From Verrucomicrobiota bacterium (GTDB taxonomy: Bacteria; Verrucomicrobiota; Verrucomicrobiia; Opitutales; Opitutaceae), in the NCBI GenBank assembly GCA_018239675.1, contig JAFEGX010000146.1, forward strand, positions 1 to 64,000: DNA of 64,000 bases, given 5' to 3'. Shown here piece after piece: positions 35,238 through 43,071 of the stretch; the stretch's first letter is position 1, and each line of letters begins with the position of its first letter. Under the pieces are notes generated by a model that was not told the origin of the DNA, made no database searches, and saw only the letters and a program-made list of their open reading frames with translations. Made by a program: the position numbers and the translations under genes.

Positions 35238-35252
35238 TTGGCATCGCTCCGC

Positions 35253-37034
35253 ATGTCCACCTCCGCTCCCGCCGCCCGCCTCGCCGATTTCCGCACCGAC
35301 CGCCGCGTCCTGGTGCTCTGCGCCCTCGCCGCCCCCATCGGCGCCACCGGGGCGGTGGTGGCGAAGGTCCTGCTGTGGCTGATCGCCGCCATCACGAACG
35401 CCGCGTTCTTCCAGCGGCTCTCGGCCGCGCCCGCCGACCCGCAGTTCCATGCGCTGGGCGCGTGGGTCATCGTCGTGCCGGTGCTCGGCTCGCTGGTGAT
35501 CGGCCTGATGGCGCGGTACGGCTCCGAGAAGATCCGCGGACACGGCATCCCCGAGGCGCTGGAGGCGATCCTGCTCGGACGGAGCCTGATCAACCCGAAG
35601 GTCGCGGTGCTCAAGCCGGTCTCGTCGGCCCTCTCGATCGGCACCGGCGGCCCGTTCGGCGCGGAGGGCCCGATCATCATGACCGGCGGCGCCTTCGGCT
35701 CGATCTTCGCCCAGGCGTTCCACCTGACCGCGGCCGAGCGGAAGACGCTGCTCGTCGCCGGCGCGGCCGCCGGCATGGCCGCGGTGTTCGCCACCCCGGT
35801 GGCGGCCGTGCTCCTCGCGGTGGAACTGCTGCTCTTCGAATGGAAACCGCGCAGCTTCATCCCGGTGGCCGTCGCCGCGGTCGTGGCGGCGGTGGTGCGC
35901 GAGCCCCTCCTCGGTTCCGGGCCGCTGTTTCCGGTCGTGCCCCACCCCGCCCTTTCCGCGGCGACCCTGGGCATGTCGTTCGTCGTCGGGCTGGCGGTCG
36001 GGCTGGGCTCCGGCGCCCTGACCGCCCTCGTCTACGGCGCGGAGGACCTCTTCCTGAAACTGCCGGTCCACTGGATGTGGTGGCCGGCGATCGGCGGGCT
36101 CGCGGTGGGCCTCGGCGGCTGGCTGGATCCGCGGGTGCTGGGTGTCGGCTATGACACCCTCCATCACCTGCTGGAGGGCCAACTCGTGGGCGCGGCGCTC
36201 GTGGGACTCATGCTGGCCAAGGCGCTGGTATGGGCAATCGCGCTCGGTTCCGGCACGTCCGGCGGCGTGCTCGCGCCCCTGCTGATGATCGGCGGGGCGC
36301 TCGGCGCCCTCGTCGGGGCCCACTGCGGGTTGGGCGACGCCAGCCTGTGGGCCATGGTCGGCATGGCGGGCATGATGGGCGGCACGATGCGTTCGCCGCT
36401 GACCGGCATGGTCTTCATCCTCGAGCTGACCCACGACCTGAACGCGCTACCGGCCCTCCTGATCGGCAGCGTCACGGCGCTCGCGGTCACGGTGCTCCTG
36501 CTCAAGCGCTCGATCCTGACCGAGAAGCTCGCGCGGCGCGGCCAGCACATCGCGCGGGAGTACAGCGTGGACGTGTTCGAGCTCGCCCGGGTGGGAGACG
36601 TGATGGACCCGCAGCCGCCGCTGGCGCCCGCCGATCTGGCGGTGGAGGAACTCGCCCGCCGGATCAGCGCCGGGGACCCGGTGCTGGCCCGCCGGCAGGG
36701 CACGATCGTGGTGGACAGCGCCGGCCGGCTGGCCGGGCTGCTGACGCGCGGGGACCTCGTGCGGGCGCTGCAGTCGACCGCCGCCAAGTCCCGCACGCTG
36801 GCCGAAGTGGCCGCGCCCAATCCGATCGTGGCCTACCCGGACGAGACGCTCCACGACGCGCTCGCCCGCATGCTCGGCCACCAGATCGGCCGGCTGCCGG
36901 TGGTCTCGCGGACGGAGCCCGGCCGCGTCGTCGGCTACCTGGGCCGCGCCGACATCCTTGCCGCCCGCGAACGGTTGCACCACGAGGAGGAGGTCCGCGA
37001 GCGGGTGCGCATTCTCGGGGAAAACGCCACCTAG
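35253..37034 (+). CDS. ClC-family chloride channel/antiporter with C-terminal CBS pair
   Basis: 593 residues. The membrane domain (~residues 25-430) has the ClC motifs GTGGPFGAEGPII (with the gating glutamate) and GSGTSGGVLAPLLMIGG. Two CBS domains follow (~450-580), absent from E. coli ClcA, which may sense nucleotides. The serine-type GSGIP selectivity motif is not obvious, so anion preference (chloride, nitrate or fluoride) is open. The start is the ATG at 35253, 15 bp after a perfect -10. The gene is probably repressed by the adjacent MarR protein. Confidence 0.87.
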   Translation: MSTSAPAARLADFRTDRRVLVLCALAAPIGATGAVVAKVLLWLIAAITNAAFFQRLSAAPADPQFHALGAWVIVVPVLGSLVIGLMARYGSEKIRGHGIPEALEAILLGRSLINPKVAVLKPVSSALSIGTGGPFGAEGPIIMTGGAFGSIFAQAFHLTAAERKTLLVAGAAAGMAAVFATPVAAVLLAVELLLFEWKPRSFIPVAVAAVVAAVVREPLLGSGPLFPVVPHPALSAATLGMSFVVGLAVGLGSGALTALVYGAEDLFLKLPVHWMWWPAIGGLAVGLGGWLDPRVLGVGYDTLHHLLEGQLVGAALVGLMLAKALVWAIALGSGTSGGVLAPLLMIGGALGALVGAHCGLGDASLWAMVGMAGMMGGTMRSPLTGMVFILELTHDLNALPALLIGSVTALAVTVLLLKRSILTEKLARRGQHIAREYSVDVFELARVGDVMDPQPPLAPADLAVEELARRISAGDPVLARRQGTIVVDSAGRLAGLLTRGDLVRALQSTAAKSRTLAEVAAPNPIVAYPDETLHDALARMLGHQIGRLPVVSRTEPGRVVGYLGRADILAARERLHHEEEVRERVRILGENAT

Positions 37035-37057
37035 CCCGGGCGGAGGCTCGCGGCGGG

Positions 37058-38029
37058 TCAGCCCTTCGCCAGATAGGCCTCGAGCTGGGCCATCGTGCCG
37101 CCCCAGCCCTGCTGCATGCTCGGATGGTTCGAGTCGAAGGTCTGCCGCTCGTCGTCGGTCGGGCGGTACGGGAGCCAGCGCAAGGTCAGGGTCGTTTTTC
37201 CGCCCGCTTCGGCGAGCGTCATGGTCGAATAGGTCTCGAGCGGCCACTTCGGCGCCAGCGGGTGACGCGTGACGCCGCCCTGGGCATCCGAGAACGACGT
37301 GACGACCACCAGTTTTTCGGGCGGCACGATCTCGACGAAGGTCCACTTGCCCCACATCTCGTGCCCGTCCGCGGAGCGCAGGCAGTAGTGATAGATACCG
37401 CCCTCGCGCAGATCGAGTGAGCAGGTCGGCGTGGTGAATCCCTTCGGCCCGAACCACTGCTGCAGGCGATCCACCTCGGTCCAGGCCTTCCACACGAGTT
37501 CGCGCGGGGCGTTGAACACCCGGGTCACCACAAACTCCTTCAGCGGCGTCATCGTCGGCAGGACCTCCGCCAGCCGGGCGAGCGTCTGCTTCCCGCCCTC
37601 GATGGCCCCGAACTCCCGCACCACAAAATCGCGGTCCTCCGGCGTGCGGAACACCAGCCGCCCGGTGAGGCGGGTCCGGGTCGCGCCGACCGCCTCGAAG
37701 GTCCACACCGCGTCGAACGAGGCGCCCGGACCTGCTTCGCGGCCGCCGCCATGCGAGTAGGCGATGCGGCGGAGCGGCACGATCTCCCGGAAGACGCTCT
37801 TGTTCGGGTAATTCGCGCCGTCGGGCCCGCGCATAACGTGCTTCCACACGCCCCCGACCCGGAAATCCATCTGCTCGATGGTGGTCGTGAAGCCCTGCGG
37901 GCCCCACCAGTTCACGACATGCTTCGGGTTGGTCCAGGCCTCCCACACCAGCTCGCGCGGGGCGTCGTAGACGCGGGAGAGGACGATTTCACGGTCGGAG
38001 TTCGGGGTCGGTTCAGTTTTCTGGGACAT
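37058..38029 (-). CDS. Tandem SRPBCC (AHSA1-like) domain protein
   Basis: 323 residues made of two START-like AHSA1 domains (about 1-155 and 160-323). Each starts with the same pattern: LSRVYDAPRELVWEAWTNPKHVVNWWGP and VTRVFNAPRELVWKAWTEVDRLQQWFGP. Such domains bind small hydrophobic ligands. It overlaps the end of a single-domain SRPBCC gene, which in turn overlaps an ArsR regulator, forming a three-gene minus-strand operon. The duplication probably arose by gene fusion of two such ORFs. The biological ligand is unknown. Confidence 0.83.
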   Translation of the reverse strand: MSQKTEPTPNSDREIVLSRVYDAPRELVWEAWTNPKHVVNWWGPQGFTTTIEQMDFRVGGVWKHVMRGPDGANYPNKSVFREIVPLRRIAYSHGGGREAGPGASFDAVWTFEAVGATRTRLTGRLVFRTPEDRDFVVREFGAIEGGKQTLARLAEVLPTMTPLKEFVVTRVFNAPRELVWKAWTEVDRLQQWFGPKGFTTPTCSLDLREGGIYHYCLRSADGHEMWGKWTFVEIVPPEKLVVVTSFSDAQGGVTRHPLAPKWPLETYSTMTLAEAGGKTTLTLRWLPYRPTDDERQTFDSNHPSMQQGWGGTMAQLEAYLAKG

Positions 38030-38489
38030 GGCGCGGGTTTGGGTTGAAAGTCGCGAGATGCTGCGCGAGCCGGTCGAAGTTCTGCTCGTTCGCCGCGACG
38101 ATCACGTCGCGGCACCGCCCGCACTCGGCCGCCGAGGCGAAGGTCAGGCGCCAGGTCAGCCGGGTGCCGCCCGGTTCGTCGGTGAAGATCATCGCCATCA
38201 CAAAGTCGTGGACCGGGTCGAGGTGCCGGAGCACGACTTCCTCGGCCGGCCGCACGACGAGGAATTCGCTCTCGTTCTTGAACCGGGTGCCGGCGCCATC
38301 CCGGAGCGTGAGCCGCCAGCGGCCGCCGGGCCGGAGCTCGAACGCCCGGATTTCGCTCGTGAATCCGCGCGGGCCCCACCACGACGCGAGCCGCCGCGGG
38401 TCGGCAAAAGCCGCGTACACCTCCCGCCGCGGCGCCGGCAACCGGCGCGCGCTGACGATCTCGCGGTCGGCGGCGGAGTCAGCGGCCAC
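38013..38489 (-). CDS. SRPBCC (AHSA1-like) domain protein
   Basis: 158 residues, a single START-like domain, with SARRLPAPRREVYAAFADPRRLASWWGPRGFT at the N-terminus, parallel to the neighbouring tandem protein. The GTG at 38489 overlaps the ArsR gene end by 11 bp, and its stop overlaps the next gene by 17 bp. Its role is expected to match the neighbouring SRPBCC protein; no catalytic motif is visible. Confidence 0.83.
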   Translation of the reverse strand: MAADSAADREIVSARRLPAPRREVYAAFADPRRLASWWGPRGFTSEIRAFELRPGGRWRLTLRDGAGTRFKNESEFLVVRPAEEVVLRHLDPVHDFVMAMIFTDEPGGTRLTWRLTFASAAECGRCRDVIVAANEQNFDRLAQHLATFNPNPRHVPEN

Positions 38490-38850
38490 GTCGTCCCTTC
38501 TCCGTCGCCGGCTTCCGCCCGGCCGGCTTCGCCTGGAGTTCCTCGAGATACCTCCCCAACCGGTCGAGGCTCTCCTCCCAGAACCGTCGGTACTGCTCCA
38601 GCCAGTCGACCGCGTCCTTGAGCGGCGTCGCCTGCAGCTGGCAGGGCCGCCACTGGGCGTTCCGGCCGCGCGCGATCAGGCCGCTGCGCTCCAGCACCCG
38701 GAGATGCTTCGAGATCGCCGGCAGGCTCATGTCATGCGGCGCCGCCAGCTCCGTGACCGAACGTTCGCCTCCGCTCAGGCGCGCGAGGATCGCGCGGCGG
38801 GTCGGGTCGGCCAGGGCGGCAAAGGTGCGGCTGAGACGGTCGGGGGACAT
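38479..38850 (-). CDS. ArsR-family transcriptional regulator of the SRPBCC operon
   Basis: 123 residues with a winged HTH: FAALADPTRRAILARLSGGERSVTELAAPHDMSLPAISKHLRVLERSGLIARGR. There are no metal-binding cysteines of the ArsR/SmtB sensor type. I place the start at ATG 38850: a TTGACA (38900-38895) upstream predicts transcription starting just past the other candidate ATG at 38871. That candidate lies inside a palindromic operator and would add MVKYQTP. ArsR-SRPBCC pairs of this sort are common and autoregulated; the signal is unknown. Confidence 0.87.
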   Translation of the reverse strand: MSPDRLSRTFAALADPTRRAILARLSGGERSVTELAAPHDMSLPAISKHLRVLERSGLIARGRNAQWRPCQLQATPLKDAVDWLEQYRRFWEESLDRLGRYLEELQAKPAGRKPATEKGRRGR

Positions 38851-38863
38851 CGGCGTCTGGTAC

Positions 38864-38879
38864 TTAACCATTTGGTTAA
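38864..38879 (-). promoter_or_regulatory. Perfect palindromic operator of the ArsR/SRPBCC operon
   Basis: TTAACCATTTGGTTAA is a 7-2-7 perfect palindrome, an AT-rich spot in GC-rich DNA, 14 bp upstream of the chosen ArsR start. A perfect -35 hexamer TTGACA lies on the minus strand at 38900-38895, which puts the palindrome at the -10 position. Occupancy by the ArsR dimer would repress its own operon. Confidence 0.65.
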
Positions 38880-38936
38880 ATAAGCCGCGCGGATTGTCAA
38901 GCAGGGAGTCCGGAGTCTCGCGCGGGCCGGCCGGGC

Positions 38937-39869
38937 TCAGCCGGCGGCCACGTCACCGGTCAGTCCGGTGGAGCCGGTGCGCACGCGCTCGCGGTACGAG
39001 GACGTGGATTCACCGACGATGCGGCGGAACACGCGATTGAACTGGGAGAGCGACTGGAAGCCCACCTCGTAGGCGGCCTCGCTGGCGCGCATGTGGGGGT
39101 TGAGGAGGAGGTTCTTCACCTTCTCGACCCGCACCCGGGCCAGGTAGTCGGTGAACGTCATGCCCGTGGCCTTCTTGAACATCTTGCAGAAATAGAACGC
39201 GCTCATGTTCACCGCCTGGGCGACGCTGGTCAGCGTGAGTTCCTCGCTGTGGCGCTCGGCGATCAGCGTGCGCGCCCGGGCGATCGCCGGCGCCTCGGCG
39301 GCCGAGGACTGGACCATGAGCTGGTTGCTGAGGGTCGAGAGGTGCTGCGCGAAGATGGTCAGCAGGCGCAGCATCGCCTCGTACTGCCGGGCCGTGACGA
39401 CGCGGGTCTGGAAATAGGCCTCCTCCAGCTGCCGCAGGTCGATCTCGGCGCCCCACTTTACCAGCTGGCGGGTGGCGCGTGCGAACCGGGCCCGCGAGGG
39501 CCGGTTCACCAGCACCTGGCCGGTCTGGAGAAACGCGATGAGGTTCTCGCCCACCCGCACCGGCACCGCCGAGTCACACAGGCCGGCGAAGCATTTCAGC
39601 GTGCGGGGCTGCAGCCGCGCCCGCGTTTCCACCTGGCGCTGGAACTGGAGGCATGCGGCGCAGGAGCGGTTGGCCCGCGTCACCAGGGCGCAGAACGGGC
39701 TCTCCTTCGGGTCGCCGCGGTGCGGCAGGTCGAACGACTCGACCGGCCGCAGCGCGATGGGCAGTCCCGTGGTGTCGCGAAACGCCCGCTCGTAGTCCCG
39801 CACCACCTGGGATCGCCGGAGCTGTCCCACCAGGAGCCGGCTCTGCTGCGCGGAGACGCTGGTCGGCAT
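38937..39869 (-). CDS. AraC-family regulator with PocR sensory domain
   Basis: 310 residues. The N-terminal ~165 residues match a PocR ligand-binding domain: cysteine-rich ESPFCALVTRANRSCAACLQFQ and LKCFAGLCDSAVPV with a GENLIAFLQTGQV strand. The last ~100 residues are an AraC HTH pair (ELTLTSVAQAVNMSAFYFCKMFKKATG and ASEAAYEVGFQSLSQFNRVFRRIVGES). The cysteines could bind a metal or sense redox state. It lies 31 bp downstream of the CoA-transferase gene and is probably co-transcribed, hence a candidate regulator of it. Confidence 0.85.
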   Translation of the reverse strand: MPTSVSAQQSRLLVGQLRRSQVVRDYERAFRDTTGLPIALRPVESFDLPHRGDPKESPFCALVTRANRSCAACLQFQRQVETRARLQPRTLKCFAGLCDSAVPVRVGENLIAFLQTGQVLVNRPSRARFARATRQLVKWGAEIDLRQLEEAYFQTRVVTARQYEAMLRLLTIFAQHLSTLSNQLMVQSSAAEAPAIARARTLIAERHSEELTLTSVAQAVNMSAFYFCKMFKKATGMTFTDYLARVRVEKVKNLLLNPHMRASEAAYEVGFQSLSQFNRVFRRIVGESTSSYRERVRTGSTGLTGDVAAG

Positions 39870-39900
39870 GGTGGGACAGATGGCTCCGACTCCGGCCGGA

Positions 39901-41199
39901 TCAGCCCGCGAGCGAGAAGTGGCGGATCTGGTTCAGCTCCCGCCGCAGCTCGGCCCGAAAATCCGGGTACGCGATCGAGATCAGCGCCTCGCCGCGCTCC
40001 CGCAGGGACTTGCCGTGGAGGTTCACCGCCCCGTACTCCGTCACCACCCAGTGCACGTGGCCGCGCGTCGTGACGACGCCGGCGCCCGGGTTGAGCTGCA
40101 TCACGATGCGCGAGACCTTGCCGCCGGCGGCGCGCGAGGGCAGCGCGATGATGGGCTTGCCGCCGCGCGACAGCGCCGCGCCGCGGATGAAGTCCATCTG
40201 GCCGCCGATGCCCGAGAACACCTCGTGGCCGATCGAGTCGGCGCAGACCTGGCCGCTGAGGTCGATCTGGATCGCGGAGTTGATGGCGACGACCTTGGGA
40301 TTCTTGCGGATCACGGCGGTGTCGTTTGTCCAGTCGCAGGGGTAAAACGCCACCTGCGGGTTGTCGTTGACGAAGTCGAAGAGGCGGCGCGTGCCGTTGA
40401 TGAAGCTCGTGATGATGCGGTCCTGACCGACGGCCTTCAGCCGGTTGGTCACGGCGCCGGCCTCGACGAGGTCCACGACGCGGTCGGAGAACATCTCCGA
40501 GTGGATGCCGAGGTCATGCTTGTTCTTGAGGCGGGCGAGCACGGCGTCGGGGATGCCGCCGATGCCCATCTGGAGGGTGGAGCCGTCCTCGACGAGGTCG
40601 GCGATAAGTTCGCCGATGCGGGCCTCGACCGGCGACTCGGGGCCGCTGCGGTGCTCGAGCAGGGGGCGGTCGGTGGCGACGAACGCATGGATGCGGCCGA
40701 GGGGCACGAGGTTGTTGCCGTGGGTGCGGGGCATCTGGGCGTTGATCTCGGCAATGACCACCCGGGCGGCCTCCACGGCGGCATGGGCGGCGTCACAGGA
40801 CGTGCCCAGGGAGCAGAAGCCGTGGGCGTCGGGCGGCGAGACCTGGATGAGGGCGACGTCCAGCGGCACGGCGCGGGAGGCAAACAGCCCCGGGATATCC
40901 GAGAGGAAGATCGGGACGAAGTCCGCGCGGCCGTCGGCGACGGGCTTGCGCAGGGGGGCGCCGGTGAACAGCGACACCGAGCGGAACTCCTTCTCCCGAC
41001 CGGCGTCCGCAAATGGCGCCGGGCCCGCGGTATGCAGGTGATACAGCCGCACGTCCGCCAGGTCGCGACGGGCGCAGAGCGCGTCAATCAGGGGGGCCGG
41101 CGTGGCGCAGGCGCCATGGATGAAGACATTGGTTCCGCTGCGCACGGCGGCGACAGCGTCGGCGGCGGAGACCGCGCGGGATTTCCAGTCGGTTTTCAT
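39901..41199 (-). CDS. Acetyl-CoA hydrolase/4-hydroxybutyrate CoA-transferase family protein
   Basis: 432 residues, family I CoA-transferase with two Rossmann-like halves. Visible motifs are GIGGIPDAVLARL, HSEMFSDRVVDLVEAGAV, and EVFSGIGGQMDFIRGAALS, the latter near the glutamyl-CoA active site. It transfers CoA between acetate and another carboxylate, such as 4-hydroxybutyrate, succinate or butyrate. The exact acceptor is unresolved. ATG at 41199 precedes family similarity. It is followed by the PocR-AraC gene and is divergent from the small membrane-protein gene over 245 bp. Confidence 0.85.
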   Translation of the reverse strand: MKTDWKSRAVSAADAVAAVRSGTNVFIHGACATPAPLIDALCARRDLADVRLYHLHTAGPAPFADAGREKEFRSVSLFTGAPLRKPVADGRADFVPIFLSDIPGLFASRAVPLDVALIQVSPPDAHGFCSLGTSCDAAHAAVEAARVVIAEINAQMPRTHGNNLVPLGRIHAFVATDRPLLEHRSGPESPVEARIGELIADLVEDGSTLQMGIGGIPDAVLARLKNKHDLGIHSEMFSDRVVDLVEAGAVTNRLKAVGQDRIITSFINGTRRLFDFVNDNPQVAFYPCDWTNDTAVIRKNPKVVAINSAIQIDLSGQVCADSIGHEVFSGIGGQMDFIRGAALSRGGKPIIALPSRAAGGKVSRIVMQLNPGAGVVTTRGHVHWVVTEYGAVNLHGKSLRERGEALISIAYPDFRAELRRELNQIRHFSLAG

Positions 41200-41444
41200 G
41201 GCAAAAGGTTGAGCGTTCAACCTGAGCCAAAGACCCCGGCGAGACAAAGCCAGAAGCTGCGCAGGAGCTTGGATTTGATCTGCATTTCTTGCGGGCGGAC
41301 CCGGACCAGCCGCCCCCGCCGGCGGCCGGGACCACAAGATATGCGCAGTCCCTGCCAAATCGAGCGGAGCGCGGCGTCGCACCGGCTGCTAGAGTCGGGG
41401 CGAACCTTACGACCGCACCTTTCACCCTTAACCCACTCTTTCCC

Positions 41445-41588
41445 ATGGACCTCCTTCCCCTCGCCATCGCGGCCAGCGCCTGCCTCCTCTTTTCCCTCGG
41501 GGTCTTCTTCCTCCGCGACCGCCTGCAGGCCGGGCGGACTCCCGCCCGCACGGCGGGAAATGAACTTCCGCTCGACCGGGCACCCTGA
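41445..41588 (+). CDS. Small single-helix membrane protein upstream of hemN
   Basis: 47 residues: a start MDLLPLAIAASACLLFSLG forming a transmembrane helix, then FFLRDRLQAGR and a polar tail. It resembles CcoS/FixS-type small proteins only in general shape; I cannot assign it to a family. It lies 88 bp before hemN on the same strand. Coding support is moderate: helix, charge distribution and position. Confidence 0.45.
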   Translation: MDLLPLAIAASACLLFSLGVFFLRDRLQAGRTPARTAGNELPLDRAP

Positions 41589-41676
41589 CTAGGATTGGCC
41601 GGTTTCGTCCCGGAATTCGTGCCGAACCTGCTGCGCGGGGTTGAAATCCCGCCCGCGGCCTGAACCTTATTCGTCC

Positions 41677-43047
41677 GTGATCAACGTCGACCTCGACCTC
41701 GTCCGCAAATACGACATCGCCGCCCCCCGGTACACCTCCTACCCCACGGCGGTGGAGTTCCGGGACTTCTCCACGCCCGAGCCGCTGCTCGGCCACCTCG
41801 ACCGGACCAACCGGGACGGGTCCGTGCCCCTCTCGCTCTATTTCCACCTGCCGTTCTGCGAGACTCTCTGCTGGTTCTGCGGCTGCACCACGGTCATCAC
41901 GCTGAACCACAAGTCGTCCGACACCTACCTCGACTATCTCGAGAAGGAGGTCGCGCTGCTCGCCCCCCGGGTCCATCGCGACCGGAAGGTCGTCCAGCTC
42001 CATTACGGCGGCGGCACCCCCACCTTCTTCCAGGCTCCCGAGCTCGCCCGGCTTTCCCAGCTGATCCGGCACCACTTCACGATCGCCCCGGACGCCGAGA
42101 TGAGCGTCGAGGTCGACCCTCGCCGGCTGGTGCACGAGCAGGTCGTGGCCCTCCGCGAGAGCGGCTTCAACCGCGCCTCGCTGGGCGTGCAGGATTTCAA
42201 CCCGCAGGTCCAGAAGGCCGTGCACCGCATCCAGCCCCGCGCGATGACGGAGCAGGCGATCAGCTGGCTCCGGTCCGAGGGGTTCACCTCCATCAACCTC
42301 GACCTGATCTACGGCCTGCCGTACCAGACGGTCGAGACCTTCGCCGACACCCTTGAGCAGGTCCTGGAGCTCAACCCGGACCGCCTGGCGGTCTTCAGCT
42401 ACGCGCACGTGCCGTGGATGAAGCCGGCCCAGAAGAACCTCGAGCGCGAGGCCGCCCTGCCCACGCCGGATACCAAGCTGGCGATGCTGAAGCTGATCAC
42501 GGAGACGCTCACCAGCCGCGGCTACGTGTACGTGGGCATGGACCACTTCGCCAAGGAGACCGACGAGCTGGCGGTGGCGCAGGCCGCGCGCACCCTGCAG
42601 CGCAACTTCCAGGGCTACAGCACCCGGGCCGGCGCCGAGATCCTGGCGTTCGGCATCTCGGCCATCTCCCAGACGCCCCACAGCTACCGGCAGAACCACA
42701 AGACGCTCGACCCGTACTACGCCGCCCTCGACCGCGGCGAGGTGCCCGCCACCCGGGGCCGCGAGCTGTCCGAGGAGGATGCGCGCCGCCGCGAGATCAT
42801 CATGCGCGTGATGTGCCACCTCCGGCTCGACTACGCCGCGCTGTCGCGGGAATTCGGGTTCGACTTCGCCGCGCGTTACGCCACCGAGCTCGCCCGGCTC
42901 CGGCCGCTCGCGGACGACGGCCTCGTGCAGGTCTCCGCCGGCGGCGTCCAGGTCACCGAGCTCGGCCGCCTGTTTCTCCGCAACATCGCCGTCTGCTTCG
43001 ACGCCTACTACGCGCCGGAGGCGAAGCGCCACTCGCGCACCGTCTAG
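41677..43047 (+). CDS. hemN: Oxygen-independent coproporphyrinogen III oxidase
   Basis: 456 residues from the GTG at 41677, almost the E. coli length (457). The radical SAM motif CETLCWFCGC (cysteines 61, 65, 68) is followed by the extra cysteine typical of HemN, and GGGTPTFF is the SAM-binding glycine stretch. It converts coproporphyrinogen III to protoporphyrinogen IX without O2. A TTG 36 bp further upstream would add residues outside the family. It is followed at 24 bp by hemG; both supply heme for the nearby cytochromes. Confidence 0.93.
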   Translation: MINVDLDLVRKYDIAAPRYTSYPTAVEFRDFSTPEPLLGHLDRTNRDGSVPLSLYFHLPFCETLCWFCGCTTVITLNHKSSDTYLDYLEKEVALLAPRVHRDRKVVQLHYGGGTPTFFQAPELARLSQLIRHHFTIAPDAEMSVEVDPRRLVHEQVVALRESGFNRASLGVQDFNPQVQKAVHRIQPRAMTEQAISWLRSEGFTSINLDLIYGLPYQTVETFADTLEQVLELNPDRLAVFSYAHVPWMKPAQKNLEREAALPTPDTKLAMLKLITETLTSRGYVYVGMDHFAKETDELAVAQAARTLQRNFQGYSTRAGAEILAFGISAISQTPHSYRQNHKTLDPYYAALDRGEVPATRGRELSEEDARRREIIMRVMCHLRLDYAALSREFGFDFAARYATELARLRPLADDGLVQVSAGGVQVTELGRLFLRNIAVCFDAYYAPEAKRHSRTV

Positions 43048-43071
43048 ACCAGCGGCGGCGGGGCGCCCGTC

